NCBI RefSeq assembly: GCF_000381545.1
Contig: NZ_KB906677.1
Span: forward strand, 138,638 to 202,637
Source of the DNA: Rhodonellum psychrophilum GCM71 = DSM 17998
Lineage (GTDB): Bacteria; Bacteroidota; Bacteroidia; Cytophagales; Cyclobacteriaceae
Direction: 5' to 3'
DNA length: 64,000 nucleotides
Both the position numbers and the translations under genes were made by a program. Shown in pieces: positions 8,578 through 16,148 of the stretch. The notes beneath the pieces were generated by a model. It did no database searches. It was not told where the DNA came from and saw nothing but the letters and a program-made list of their open reading frames with translations. Positions within the stretch are counted from its first letter, which is position 1. Every line of letters begins with the position of its first letter.

Positions 8578-9398
8578 TTTTCCAGCACCAAGCCTTTGGA
8601 CTCCCTCAAGAGTTTTCTGTATTCATTCATGAAATTATAGGCTGCCTGATGGGGACGACTGGATTTCATGAAGGTTTCCCCGATCAGAAAACCGTCAAAT
8701 CCTGCGTTTTTCAATTCCACCAAAGTCTCCGGTTTGGAAATGCCGCTTTCTGATATTTTCACAAATTCATTGGGGATGCTATTGACCAAGTCAAAAGAAG
8801 TTTTCAAGTCAACCTCAAAAGTCTTCAAACTTCTGTTGTTGATCCCGACCAGATCCAAGTGTTCATTCAGCGATTCATCCAACTCTTGGGCATCATGGAC
8901 TTCCATCAAAACCTCCATCCCAAGAGATTTGGCAAATGCCGCCAATTCCTTCAAACGTTTGGGATCCAAAGCTGCCGCTATCAGAAGGATACAATCCGCT
9001 CCGATGGATTTTGACTCCAATATTTGGTATTCGTCCACGATAAAATCTTTCCTTAGGATAGGACAGAAATTGAACTTTCTGGCCATTTTAAGGTCTTCGA
9101 TACTTCCTCCAAAAAACTCTTTATCTGTCAAAATAGAAAGTGCTGACGCACCCGCTTGCATGTAACCAATACTTGTTTTTTCAATGGAAGCGGTCACATT
9201 GATGGCGCCTTTGGAAGGTGATTTCCGTTTGAATTCGGCAATGATGCCAGTTTTCTCAGGATCGGCCACGTACTTTTTCATCGAGACCACTTTGCTTTGA
9301 AAATAAATGCTTTGCTCCAATAATTTTACCGGAACCAAGCTACTTTTCTCTGCAACCTCAATATGTTTGAATGCAATTATTTTTTCTAGAATATTCAT
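8574..9398 (-). CDS. trpC: Indole-3-glycerol phosphate synthase
   Basis: Closes the indole ring in tryptophan synthesis. The 274-residue barrel has the substrate-binding motif EFKRKSPSKG, the catalytic acid region ILTDKEFFGG and LRKDFIVDEYQ, VGINNRSL and SESGI, all in the family order. It is a separate gene rather than a TrpC-TrpF fusion, but overlaps trpF by 4 bp and follows trpD by 13 bp. Confidence 0.95.
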   Translation of the reverse strand: MNILEKIIAFKHIEVAEKSSLVPVKLLEQSIYFQSKVVSMKKYVADPEKTGIIAEFKRKSPSKGAINVTASIEKTSIGYMQAGASALSILTDKEFFGGSIEDLKMARKFNFCPILRKDFIVDEYQILESKSIGADCILLIAAALDPKRLKELAAFAKSLGMEVLMEVHDAQELDESLNEHLDLVGINNRSLKTFEVDLKTSFDLVNSIPNEFVKISESGISKPETLVELKNAGFDGFLIGETFMKSSRPHQAAYNFMNEYRKLLRESKGLVLEK

Positions 9399-9411
9399 AT
9401 CAATCTACACT

Positions 9412-10422
9412 TTAAGCGAATGAAACTGTTGTTTTGGGTTTTACCAAGGCATCAAAGACCTGAAGGGCCTTACCACTCATCAAGGCTTCCTCTGCCTCAG
9501 CGATAGCTTCCACAAAGGTCAATGAAGATTTGGCTGTTTGTAAGGCAGCTGCAGCATTTGCGATCACCACTGAGTTTTGGGCAAAAGTCCCTTTTCCCCT
9601 CAAAATATTCTCAAATATCGCTGCAGATTCTTTCACAGTTTCTCCACCCGTAATTTCGGAAGCATTGATCTTCGGCAATCCAAGATCCCCGGGACTGACC
9701 AACTTTTCTCCCTGATTGGAGATCATTTTGAAATCCCCGGTGAGGGAGATCTCATCATAGCCCCCGAGGGAATGGAGAATGGTAAAGTCTATTTTTTGCT
9801 CTTGGTAAAGGTACGCGTATAGCCTTGCCAACTCAAGACTAAAAACACCCACCAATTGTTTCTTTGGAAAGCTGGGATTTACCATGGGACCGAGCATGTT
9901 GAAGAAGGTTTTTACGCCCAAATCCTTTCTGATGGGACCCACATTTTTCATGGCTGGATGAAACAAGGGCGCATGGAGAAAAGAAATACCCGCTTCGTCC
10001 ATACTCCTTCTGATTTTGTCGATGTCATTCGTGAATTCATAACCAAAATACGCCAATAGATTTGAAGAGCCACAAATCGAAGAAACTCCTGTATTGCCAT
10101 GCTTGGCAACTGGCTGGCCTGCCGCGGCCACGATAAAAGAGGCTAGCGTGGAAATATTGAAAGTATCCTTACCGTCTCCACCTGTACCGCAAAGGTCAAT
10201 GGCATCGTATTCAGATATTTCCACGGGGATACAAAGTTCAAGCATGGCCTCCCTAAATCCGCTCAACTCCTCCACCGTAATGCTCCGCATCAGATAGACA
10301 GTAAGAAAGGCAGCGATCTGGCTTTGGTTATATTGACCTGTGGTTATTTTTTTAAGCACTTCCTTTGCCTGATCCTTGTTCAGGGTCCGGTGTTCAAAAA
10401 GTTGATTGAGAATATCTTTCAT
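9412..10422 (-). CDS. trpD: Anthranilate phosphoribosyltransferase
   Basis: Transfers phosphoribose from PRPP to anthranilate. The 336-residue protein shows the glycine-rich PRPP loop CGTGGDGKDTFNIST, KHGNTGVSS and the GPMVNPSFPKKQLVGVF segment of the family. It is a stand-alone gene, not fused to trpG. A gap of about 100 bp without a visible gene separates it from trpG. Confidence 0.95.
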   Translation of the reverse strand: MKDILNQLFEHRTLNKDQAKEVLKKITTGQYNQSQIAAFLTVYLMRSITVEELSGFREAMLELCIPVEISEYDAIDLCGTGGDGKDTFNISTLASFIVAAAGQPVAKHGNTGVSSICGSSNLLAYFGYEFTNDIDKIRRSMDEAGISFLHAPLFHPAMKNVGPIRKDLGVKTFFNMLGPMVNPSFPKKQLVGVFSLELARLYAYLYQEQKIDFTILHSLGGYDEISLTGDFKMISNQGEKLVSPGDLGLPKINASEITGGETVKESAAIFENILRGKGTFAQNSVVIANAAAALQTAKSSLTFVEAIAEAEEALMSGKALQVFDALVKPKTTVSFA

Positions 10423-10523
10423 GGTTGGATGAATAGTTGGTGTGTAAATGGTCTATCAGTGGGGGTTGTGGTTCGATAGTCTAAGATTTTTTTAATGTTA
10501 AGCTTTGGCTTGAAACATTGGTA

Positions 10524-11090
10524 TTAGCTTTCAAGCCAGTTTTTCATCATCTGCTCTCCATGTTCGGTGAGCACACTTTCAGGATGAAATTGTAATCCAC
10601 GGACCTTTTGGTCCTTGTGCCTGACACCCATGATCTGTCCATCCGGCGTCCTTGCAATGACTTCAAGATTAGGAGACAAGGTCTGCTCGTTGATCACCCA
10701 AGAATGATATCGGCCGATTTTAAATTTATCGGGAAGGCCTTGAAAAAGCAAGTCTTCCTCCACTTTCACTTCTGAGGCCAGGCCATGGACCACTTCTTTT
10801 AAGTTGATCAAATCTCCTCCAAAAGCCTCTCCTATGGCTTGGTGTCCCAGGCATATTCCCAAAATATCCTTTGTTTCAGAATATGTTTTCAGCAAATCGG
10901 GCATCACGCCTGCCTCTGCCGGCAAACCAGGCCCTGGGGACAGCAGGATTTTATCATACTCCTTTATTTTTTCCAGGGAGATCATGTCATTCCTGAAAAT
11001 ATCCATTTGTGGACCATAGCCAAGTTTTCGAATGATGTAAACAAGATTATAGGTAAAGGAATCGTAATTGTCGAGTACCAGTATTTTCAT
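10524..11090 (-). CDS. trpG: Anthranilate synthase component II (glutamine amidotransferase)
   Basis: Supplies ammonia from glutamine to TrpE. The 188-residue class I amidotransferase has DNYDSFTYNL at the N-terminus, the nucleophile C80 in GICLGHQAIGEAFGG, and the His/Glu pair in GLQFHPESVLTEHG. The same sequence type can serve p-aminobenzoate synthase, and in many bacteria one subunit serves both. Its place between trpE and trpD supports the trp role. Confidence 0.93.
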   Translation of the reverse strand: MKILVLDNYDSFTYNLVYIIRKLGYGPQMDIFRNDMISLEKIKEYDKILLSPGPGLPAEAGVMPDLLKTYSETKDILGICLGHQAIGEAFGGDLINLKEVVHGLASEVKVEEDLLFQGLPDKFKIGRYHSWVINEQTLSPNLEVIARTPDGQIMGVRHKDQKVRGLQFHPESVLTEHGEQMMKNWLES

Positions 11091-11145
11091 TTTTTTGAAA
11101 GATTCGTGTTTTTGATAGCAAAGGATTCAAGATTCCGTGTCTTGC

Positions 11146-12561
11146 TTAAATATTTTCTGCCGTCTTGAGTGCCACCCGTAGGGCTTCAAGTTTGTTGGTG
11201 ACTTCTTGGAGCTCAGAGGCAATCGAAGATTTGGCAACAACGCCAGCACCAGCTTGAAAACGAAGTTGGTTTCCTTCCGAAACAAAGGATCGGATCAAGA
11301 TGGCATGGTTGAAATCCCCATTGAAACCCAAGTACCCGATTGCTCCTCCGTAGAATCCCCTTGAAGTATTTTCAAGTCCATCGATCAATTCCATTGCCCT
11401 GTATTTGGGCGCTCCAGAAAGCGTCCCTGCTGGAAACGTATCCGCCACCAATTGGAGCGGATTGGTATTTTCCGGCAAGATTCCCGTCACTTTGGATACC
11501 AAATGGATGACGTGGGAATAGTATTGGATTTCTTTGAATACCTCCACCTCCACTTTTTCTGAGGAGCGGCTCAAATCGTTTCGGGCCAAATCCACGAGCA
11601 TTACATGTTCTGAATTTTCTTTGGGATCATCATACAATGCCGTGGCCAGTTTGGCATCTGCCAAATCGTTACCCGTTCTTTTGAAAGTCCCTGCAATCGG
11701 GAAAATTGTCGCTTTTTGGTCCTTGATGACAATTTGGGCTTCGGGTGAACTCCCAAAAACCTTGAAAGAGCCATAATCGAAATAGAACAAATAAGGCGAT
11801 GGGTTCACCGATCTCAGCGCCCTGTACACATTGAATTCATCCCCCTTAAAACGCGTGGTATAATTTCTGGAAAGCACAATTTGGAATACATCTCCCCTAA
11901 AGCAATGTTCCTGGCCCTTTTTCAGGATTTCCAAAAACTCCTCATCACTATAATTGGAAGATTCGTTTCCTTCCTGCCTGAAGGAATAGGCAGGGATATT
12001 TTTATTGTTCAGCAAGGTTTCAAGCTGGGACAATGTTTCCTCTGAATTATCACCTTCCAAAAAGTGCTCGAAAAGGTACATTTCATTCTTGAAATGATCC
12101 ACCACGATCACGTTCTTATAAACGGAATATTGCATGATGGGAACTGCAGACGATTTGGTTTTAGACAAGTGAATATCCTCAAAATACGCCAAGGTATCAT
12201 ATTGCATGTACCCAAAAAGGCCATTGCTGATGAATTTGAATTTACTGTCCTCGTCTTTGAACCTTTTGGAAAAATCGCGAAGTGCATCTATCAGCTTTAG
12301 GTTGTCATCAACCGGGTAGGATTGGATTTCTCCAGATGGCAATTCTTCTTTCACCTCACCATTGTTAAAGGAAAAAGAGGCCAATGGATTAAAACAAATA
12401 TAGGAGTAACTGTTTTCCTGACCATGGTAATCCGAGCTTTCCAACAGTATGGGATTGGCAAATCGATCCCTGATTTGTAAATAAATACTAACAGGAGTAA
12501 TCGTATCGGCCAACAATTTTTTGTATCGGGTGATGATTTTAAATTTGTCTTTGGTGTTCAT
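11146..12561 (-). CDS. trpE: Anthranilate synthase component I
   Basis: Converts chorismate to anthranilate with ammonia from TrpG. The 471-residue protein keeps the N-terminal tryptophan feedback motif as LLESSD (39-44). The C-terminal chorismate-binding domain shows FSSPEAQ-like FGSSPEAQIVIKD, PIAGTFKRT, HVMLVDLARNDL, TFPAGTLSGAPK and FYGGAIGYLGF. It is the first structural gene after the trpL attenuator, so enzyme activity and gene expression should both respond to tryptophan. Confidence 0.95.
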   Translation of the reverse strand: MNTKDKFKIITRYKKLLADTITPVSIYLQIRDRFANPILLESSDYHGQENSYSYICFNPLASFSFNNGEVKEELPSGEIQSYPVDDNLKLIDALRDFSKRFKDEDSKFKFISNGLFGYMQYDTLAYFEDIHLSKTKSSAVPIMQYSVYKNVIVVDHFKNEMYLFEHFLEGDNSEETLSQLETLLNNKNIPAYSFRQEGNESSNYSDEEFLEILKKGQEHCFRGDVFQIVLSRNYTTRFKGDEFNVYRALRSVNPSPYLFYFDYGSFKVFGSSPEAQIVIKDQKATIFPIAGTFKRTGNDLADAKLATALYDDPKENSEHVMLVDLARNDLSRSSEKVEVEVFKEIQYYSHVIHLVSKVTGILPENTNPLQLVADTFPAGTLSGAPKYRAMELIDGLENTSRGFYGGAIGYLGFNGDFNHAILIRSFVSEGNQLRFQAGAGVVAKSSIASELQEVTNKLEALRVALKTAENI

Positions 12562-12584
12562 GGTTTGGATTAGATTTTTTATAT

Positions 12585-12619
12585 AAAAAAAGGCCTACCA
12601 GGGAAAACCGGTAAGCCTT
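12585..12619 (-). terminator. trp attenuator terminator
   Basis: On the minus strand AAGGCTTACC pairs with GGTAGGCCTT (one G-U pair) across a 10-nt loop, followed by a run of T residues, 24 bp before the trpE start. A second pairing is possible between CCGG in the 5' arm and CCGGGAAAAG in trpL codons 17-19 (about 12666-12674), which would compete with the terminator. Hairpin and U-run are seen directly; the switch is inferred. Confidence 0.8.
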
Positions 12620-12645
12620 TATGTATACTTTACACAACCTATAAA

Positions 12646-12723
12646 TTAGGCAACAGCAAACGGTCTTTTCCCGGAAAGAAAATGATTTTGCCACCACCAA
12701 TATTGATTCTGTATTTTTTCCAT
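12646..12723 (-). CDS. trpL: trp operon leader peptide with three consecutive Trp codons
   Basis: A 25-residue frame beginning MEKIQNQYWWWQNHFLSGK and ending FAVA. Codons 9-11 are TGG TGG TGG, an arrangement that is very unlikely by chance directly upstream of an intrinsic terminator and trpE. The stop codon is 26 nt before the terminator hairpin. By analogy with the enterobacterial trp leader, a ribosome stalled at the Trp codons when charged tRNA-Trp is scarce would favour an antiterminator and allow trpEGDCFBA-aroF expression. The start is set by a 9- to 13-nt spacing from the promoter box; no Shine-Dalgarno site is seen, as usual in this phylum. Confidence 0.85.
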   Translation of the reverse strand: MEKIQNQYWWWQNHFLSGKRPFAVA

Positions 12724-12736
12724 ATTTCTATTGGGA

Positions 12737-12765
12737 CAAATATAAAGATGCATTCCTAGTAACAA
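12737..12765 (-). promoter_or_regulatory. Promoter of the trp operon
   Basis: On the minus strand TTG (12765-12763), 18 nt, then TATATTTG (12744-12737), a perfect match to the Bacteroidota -33/-7 pattern. The box ends 13 nt before the trpL ATG. Confidence 0.75.
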
Positions 12766-12789
12766 AAAATTATTGTGAAAAAATTCCAT

Positions 12790-12797
12790 TAATTTTG
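12790..12797 (+). promoter_or_regulatory. -7 box of the gene at 12818
   Basis: TAATTTTG matches TAnnTTTG and lies 20 bp before the ATG. No well-spaced upstream TTG is seen. It is divergent from the trp promoter about 45 bp away. Confidence 0.45.
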
Positions 12798-12817
12798 TGA
12801 CCTAAACATTGACAAAT

Positions 12818-13048
12818 ATGAAATCAGCATTGCCACAATATTTCAAGAAGATTTTTGATGATTATAAAGTCTTGGTAAAAGTAGATCCTACAGATTATAC
12901 AGGAATTGAATTGATCATCCATCCGAATGGAAAGGTCGAGAAAACGGAAATTGTATTTGATGAGGAAATTTTTGAAGACCTTGAAGAAGATGCATTCGAA
13001 AACTGCAGCCCTTTGGAATTCAACCTGCATCTCAATGGAATTGGGTAG
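12818..13048 (+). CDS. Small conserved-type hypothetical protein
   Basis: 76 residues starting MKSALPQYFKKIFDDYKVLV; I prefer this ATG to the TTG 9 bp upstream. The protein is acidic in its second half (EEIFEDLEEDAFENC) and has no signal peptide or membrane segment, so it should be cytoplasmic. I do not recognise the family. It is transcribed divergently from the trp operon and faces a terminator at 13128. Confidence 0.6.
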   Translation: MKSALPQYFKKIFDDYKVLVKVDPTDYTGIELIIHPNGKVEKTEIVFDEEIFEDLEEDAFENCSPLEFNLHLNGIG

Positions 13049-13118
13049 GCCATTGCTTTAGGTTTTCAAGTCTTCGTTCAATTCCGGAAAAACCAAAGCT
13101 GGCTGCTTCACAGTAGGC

Positions 13119-13149
13119 AAAAAAAATCTTGGCACTTTTAGGTGCCAAG
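13119..13149 (-). terminator. Intrinsic terminator of the lipoprotein gene
   Basis: CTTGGCAC and GTGCCAAG form an 8-bp stem (13128-13149) with a 6-nt loop. On the minus strand it is followed by eight T residues, fitting termination of the gene at 13180-13503. T residues on the other side may let it serve the convergent gene as well. Confidence 0.7.
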
Positions 13150-13179
13150 AAGTCAAACTTTTTTATTCAACAACCCGAA

Positions 13180-13503
13180 TTATTTATCTAATGGGCTATT
13201 GTTGTTGTTGTTGTTGTTTTGAATTGGCATCTGAGGCTGGTTAGGCATCCAGGCAGGAGCCAATTCTCTTTCCTCCAATTTCACCAAAACTCCTTTCTCG
13301 AAAGTAGCCAAAACATAAAATTTATTGTCCCTTACCACTCTATAGGTTACGATCCCTCCATCGAGACCACTCAGGACAGCTTCTTTATTTTGTCTTAAAA
13401 ACTTCTTCTCTGTCATTCCTTGTGAATATTCTGGGTTTGGACCAAACAAAGTGCAAGAGCCAAGCAATAAAAGGGTGAATAAAACAATCGAAGATTTTTT
13501 CAT
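13180..13503 (-). CDS. Small lipoprotein with poly-Asn tail, function unknown
   Basis: 107 residues with a lipoprotein signal (MKKSSIVLFTLLLLGSC, lipobox LGSC), so it is predicted to be anchored to a membrane. The mature part has a short domain (VTYRVVRDNKFYVLATFEKGVLVKL) that looks like a small beta sheet. A proline/glutamine stretch and seven consecutive asparagines follow, encoded by a TTG/AAC trinucleotide repeat near 13199-13217. I do not recognise the family. Confidence 0.6.
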   Translation of the reverse strand: MKKSSIVLFTLLLLGSCTLFGPNPEYSQGMTEKKFLRQNKEAVLSGLDGGIVTYRVVRDNKFYVLATFEKGVLVKLEERELAPAWMPNQPQMPIQNNNNNNNSPLDK

Positions 13504-13610
13504 AATAATATTTTTATTTGTGCTTGAAAGTTATGCAAAAATTTTGCCAAAAAATATGCCTCTGATCAACAGGGACTTAAAAAAACACCTTCGAAAAAAC
13601 ATCGATTTTT

Positions 13611-13640
13611 TTGCAATGGATAGATTTTCCAGTACATTTG
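13611..13640 (+). promoter_or_regulatory. Promoter of the SRP RNA gene
   Basis: TTG (13611-13613), 19 nt, then TACATTTG (13633-13640), a perfect Bacteroidota promoter ending 6 bp before the RNA's first stem. Confidence 0.75.
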
Positions 13641-13646
13641 TGACCT

Positions 13647-13730
13647 AGCGGCACGACCAGCTCCTGCTTAATCCCCCAGGTCCGGAAGGAAGCAAGGGTA
13701 GGCAGTCGTAGCGGTGCGATGCCGCTTCTT
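13647..13730 (+). ncRNA. ffs: Signal recognition particle RNA, small (4.5S) type
   Basis: The conserved domain IV core CAGGTCCGGAAGGAAGCA, with its GGAA tetraloop and asymmetric internal loop, is present at about 13677-13694. The terminal stem AGCGGCA (13647-13653) pairs with TGCCGCT (13720-13726), closing a single long hairpin of about 80 nt, followed by a T-run that ends transcription. The RNA pairs with Ffh to target membrane and secreted proteins to the translocon. Ends are set by the stem and the promoter. Confidence 0.9.
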
Positions 13731-13759
13731 TTTTTTTATTTTTGCTAGATTAATTTATC

Positions 13760-13784
13760 AAGGCCATATCAAGGCCTTTTTTTT
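13760..13784 (+). terminator. Hairpin with T-run, backup terminator after the SRP RNA
   Basis: AAGGCC pairs with GGCCTT across a 7-nt loop, followed by eight T residues. Confidence 0.6.
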
Positions 13785-13858
13785 GTTTTATCACCTATGT
13801 TCTTTTTACATTTCGTAATCTTTCGTTTTTTAAAACTTCCAATTTCTGATTAATCGTT

Positions 13859-13866
13859 TAACTTTG
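13859..13866 (+). promoter_or_regulatory. -7 box of the transaldolase-like gene
   Basis: TAACTTTG fits TAnnTTTG and lies 29 bp before the start codon; no clear TTG at the usual distance. Confidence 0.4.
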
Positions 13867-13895
13867 TCCAATCTTTAAACCATAAACCAACTTAG

Positions 13896-14555
13896 ATGAA
13901 ATTCTTTATTGACACTGCAAATCTTGACGAAATCAGGGAAGCGTATGACCTGGGCATATTGGATGGTGTAACCACCAATCCTTCATTGATGGCCAAAGAA
14001 GGCATCACCGGAGAAGAAAATGTAAGGGCCCATTACAAAACAATCTGTGATATTGTAGATGACAAAGTGAGTGCGGAAGTCATTTCCACTGACTACGAAG
14101 GCATGATCAGAGAAGGAAAAGAACTTGCGAAGATCGATGATAAAATCGTCGTTAAAATACCGATGACAAAAGATGGTATCAAAGCCATCAAGTATTTTAG
14201 CAATGCCGGAATCAGAACGAACTGCACCTTGGTGTTTTCCGCGGGACAAGCAATTTTAGCGGCAAAAGCCGGAGCAACCTACCTCTCTCCCTTTGTTGGA
14301 AGATTGGATGACATTTCCTTCGACGGCTTGCAATTGATTGAGCAAATTGTACATATCTATCGCACATATGAATTTGAGACACAAGTGCTGGCCGCTTCGG
14401 TGAGACATTCCATGCACCTGATCAAATGTGCCGAAATCGGTGCGGATGTGGTGACCTGTCCACTAAAAGTCATCACGGGTTTATTGAATCACCCCTTGAC
14501 CGATTCGGGATTGGCTCAGTTTCTTGCCGACCATGCCAAAGCTGCAGGCAAATAA
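13896..14555 (+). CDS. Fructose-6-phosphate aldolase / small transaldolase
   Basis: A 219-residue TalC/FSA-type barrel. [16 protein letters not shown] and [13 protein letters not shown] form the N-terminal phosphate-binding region; the Schiff-base lysine should be in [21 protein letters not shown] is the family signature. Proteins of this size act either as transaldolase in the non-oxidative pentose phosphate pathway or as fructose-6-phosphate aldolase; sequence alone does not decide. It is a single-gene unit with its own promoter box. Confidence 0.88.
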   Translation: MKFFIDTANLDEIREAYDLGILDGVTTNPSLMAKEGITGEENVRAHYKTICDIVDDKVSAEVISTDYEGMIREGKELAKIDDKIVVKIPMTKDGIKAIKYFSNAGIRTNCTLVFSAGQAILAAKAGATYLSPFVGRLDDISFDGLQLIEQIVHIYRTYEFETQVLAASVRHSMHLIKCAEIGADVVTCPLKVITGLLNHPLTDSGLAQFLADHAKAAGK

Positions 14556-14665
14556 ACATTCATGCAACTTTGATCATTTTGGGAAATCCTTTGGGGTTTC
14601 CCAAATTTGTGAGATCAAAAATACTTCTCTGACTTTCCTTGCGTTCATCTCTAAACACCTTTCCA

Positions 14666-14869
14666 ATGTACATCATCAAAGTAAAGGGCAAAGCTAAAAT
14701 ACCAAACTACATCCAGATCAGGGACGAAAACTTTGTATTGGTTGCTTATTTCCGAGCGGATAGGCCGATGAAAAACATGGAGAAATTTGGTCTGGAAGGA
14801 AAAGAAGAGGCTTTGGAAGCATTGATACTTGGCCTTCCATTTGGTAAACTTCAAAAACTAGAACTTTAA
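14666..14869 (+). CDS. Small hypothetical protein upstream of ftsE-like gene
   Basis: 67 residues starting MYIIKVKGKAKIPNYIQIRD; this ATG is preferred to one 27 bp upstream because the protein then starts at a plausible beta strand. It contains alternating hydrophobic strands and an acidic helix (LEGKEEALEALILGL). There is no signal peptide. It ends one base before the ATP-binding gene and so is probably co-transcribed with it. I do not recognise the family. Confidence 0.6.
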   Translation: MYIIKVKGKAKIPNYIQIRDENFVLVAYFRADRPMKNMEKFGLEGKEEALEALILGLPFGKLQKLEL

Positions 14870-14870
14870 A

Positions 14871-15581
14871 ATGGATTTTTCCAGCGAACCCGTAATCCGT
14901 GTTAAAGATGCCTGCATCTTTCAGGGATTCAACGCCATACTTCAAAACGTTAATTTCTCCATAGCCAAAGATGAGTTTGTCTTCCTTATCGGAAGAACCG
15001 GAAGCGGAAAAAGCTCCTTGCTCAAAACCTTGTATGCAGACCTTGACCTTAAAATGGGCGAGGCAGAAATCGTAGGCTTCAACCTACAGAAAATCAAAAA
15101 AAACGAAGTCCCCTACCTGAGGAGAAAACTAGGCATCGTTTTTCAGGACTTTCAACTCTTTCCGGATCGATCCATCGCCGAAAATATCTTCTTTGTCATG
15201 AAAGCTACTGGCTGGAAAGACAAAATGAAAATGAAAAGCCGAATGGCAGAAGTCCTGATGCAAGTCAATCTAGGCGACTCTGCCACCAAAATGCCACACC
15301 AGCTTTCGGGCGGTGAACAACAAAGGGTTGTGATCGCACGGGCTTTGATCAACCAACCTTCAATTCTGCTGGCCGATGAGCCTACGGGAAATCTGGATCC
15401 GGAGGTAGCAGATGGGGTTTTCAAGCTTTTTCAGGAAATCAACAGTCAAGGTACTGCGATCCTCATGGCCACACACAACCATGACCTATTGCGGAAGTAC
15501 CCTTACCGGGTATTGAAATGCGAAAAAGGGCAACTTCTTGACAGCAAGACATCAGATATCACCATCAACACCTCTTTTTGA
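14871..15581 (+). CDS. ftsE: FtsE-like ABC transporter ATP-binding protein
   Basis: A 236-residue ABC ATPase with Walker A GRTGSGKSS (about 41-49), Q-loop FQDFQLF, signature LSGGEQQRV, Walker B ILLADEPTGNLD and switch histidine MATHNHD. The Q-loop and spacing resemble FtsE, which with FtsX controls septal peptidoglycan hydrolases. No ftsX lies next to it, but unlinked ftsX is common in Bacteroidota. A LolD-type lipoprotein exporter ATPase is the main alternative. The stop codon lies inside the terminator hairpin that follows. Confidence 0.8.
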   Translation: MDFSSEPVIRVKDACIFQGFNAILQNVNFSIAKDEFVFLIGRTGSGKSSLLKTLYADLDLKMGEAEIVGFNLQKIKKNEVPYLRRKLGIVFQDFQLFPDRSIAENIFFVMKATGWKDKMKMKSRMAEVLMQVNLGDSATKMPHQLSGGEQQRVVIARALINQPSILLADEPTGNLDPEVADGVFKLFQEINSQGTAILMATHNHDLLRKYPYRVLKCEKGQLLDSKTSDITINTSF

Positions 15582-15593
15582 GGTGTTTTTTTT
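15567..15593 (+). terminator. Intrinsic terminator overlapping the ftsE-like stop codon
   Basis: AACACCTC (15567-15574) pairs with GAGGTGTT (15580-15587), followed by a T-run. The loop and 3' arm contain the TGA stop of the coding region, so the last codons are part of the terminator. Confidence 0.8.
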
Positions 15594-15678
15594 ACGGTTC
15601 TACCCATTCCCTTTTTTTAACCCGAATTCTAAGACAGCGGAAAAGTAACGTAAAGCATCTAACTTGATTGAGTTAGAT

Positions 15679-15846
15679 GGAATATACAGTTGATTTCCCA
15701 ATAGGATTGAAACTTTAAGAAAATCAGGTTGCTTGGAAAATAAGCCATTCTACCTATTCGGTGATGTCAAAACCAATCTTCAAATGACTGATTATTATTC
15801 ATTTATATCCTGAAATTGAATTGATATTGCACAATACGGGTTTGAT
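15679..15846 (+). repeat. MITE-like repeat, copy A
   Basis: Divergent member of the interspersed family described under Findings. It contains the core GATTGAAACTTTAAGAAAAT and ends GCACAATACGGGTTT, close to the family's right end. The left inverted repeat is poorly preserved. Directly upstream is an 8-bp inverted repeat CATCTAAC/GTTAGATG. The rest of the 15594-16148 gap is copy B; no gene is seen. Confidence 0.55.
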
Positions 15847-15875
15847 CTAATTGTGAGGTTTCACCAAATATCCAT

Positions 15876-16046
15876 AAACCTAAAATATGCATCCCGTTTC
15901 CCAAGAGGATCGAAACTTCAGGAAAATCAGACTATTTGAAGGATTTGGCATGGTACCGATATGAAGAAATCAAAAATAGGGCACACCAGATTGATGATTA
16001 GGCAATAATTAAGTGGGAATGGAATTGGTTGCGCATAAAACGGGAT
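15876..16046 (+). repeat. MITE-like repeat, copy B
   Basis: Left end AACCTAAAATATGCAT, core GGATCGAAACTTCAGGAAAA then TCAGACTATTTG, right end GCGCATAAAACGGGAT. Same orientation as copy A, about 30 bp downstream of it. Confidence 0.7.
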
Positions 16047-16148
16047 AAAGATTTAATTAATAAAAATTCATTTATTTTTTTGTAAGATTTCGTTAATATT
16101 AAACCCTGGTTATGAAAAATTGGTTGAATAGAAAAATGGAATAAGAAT

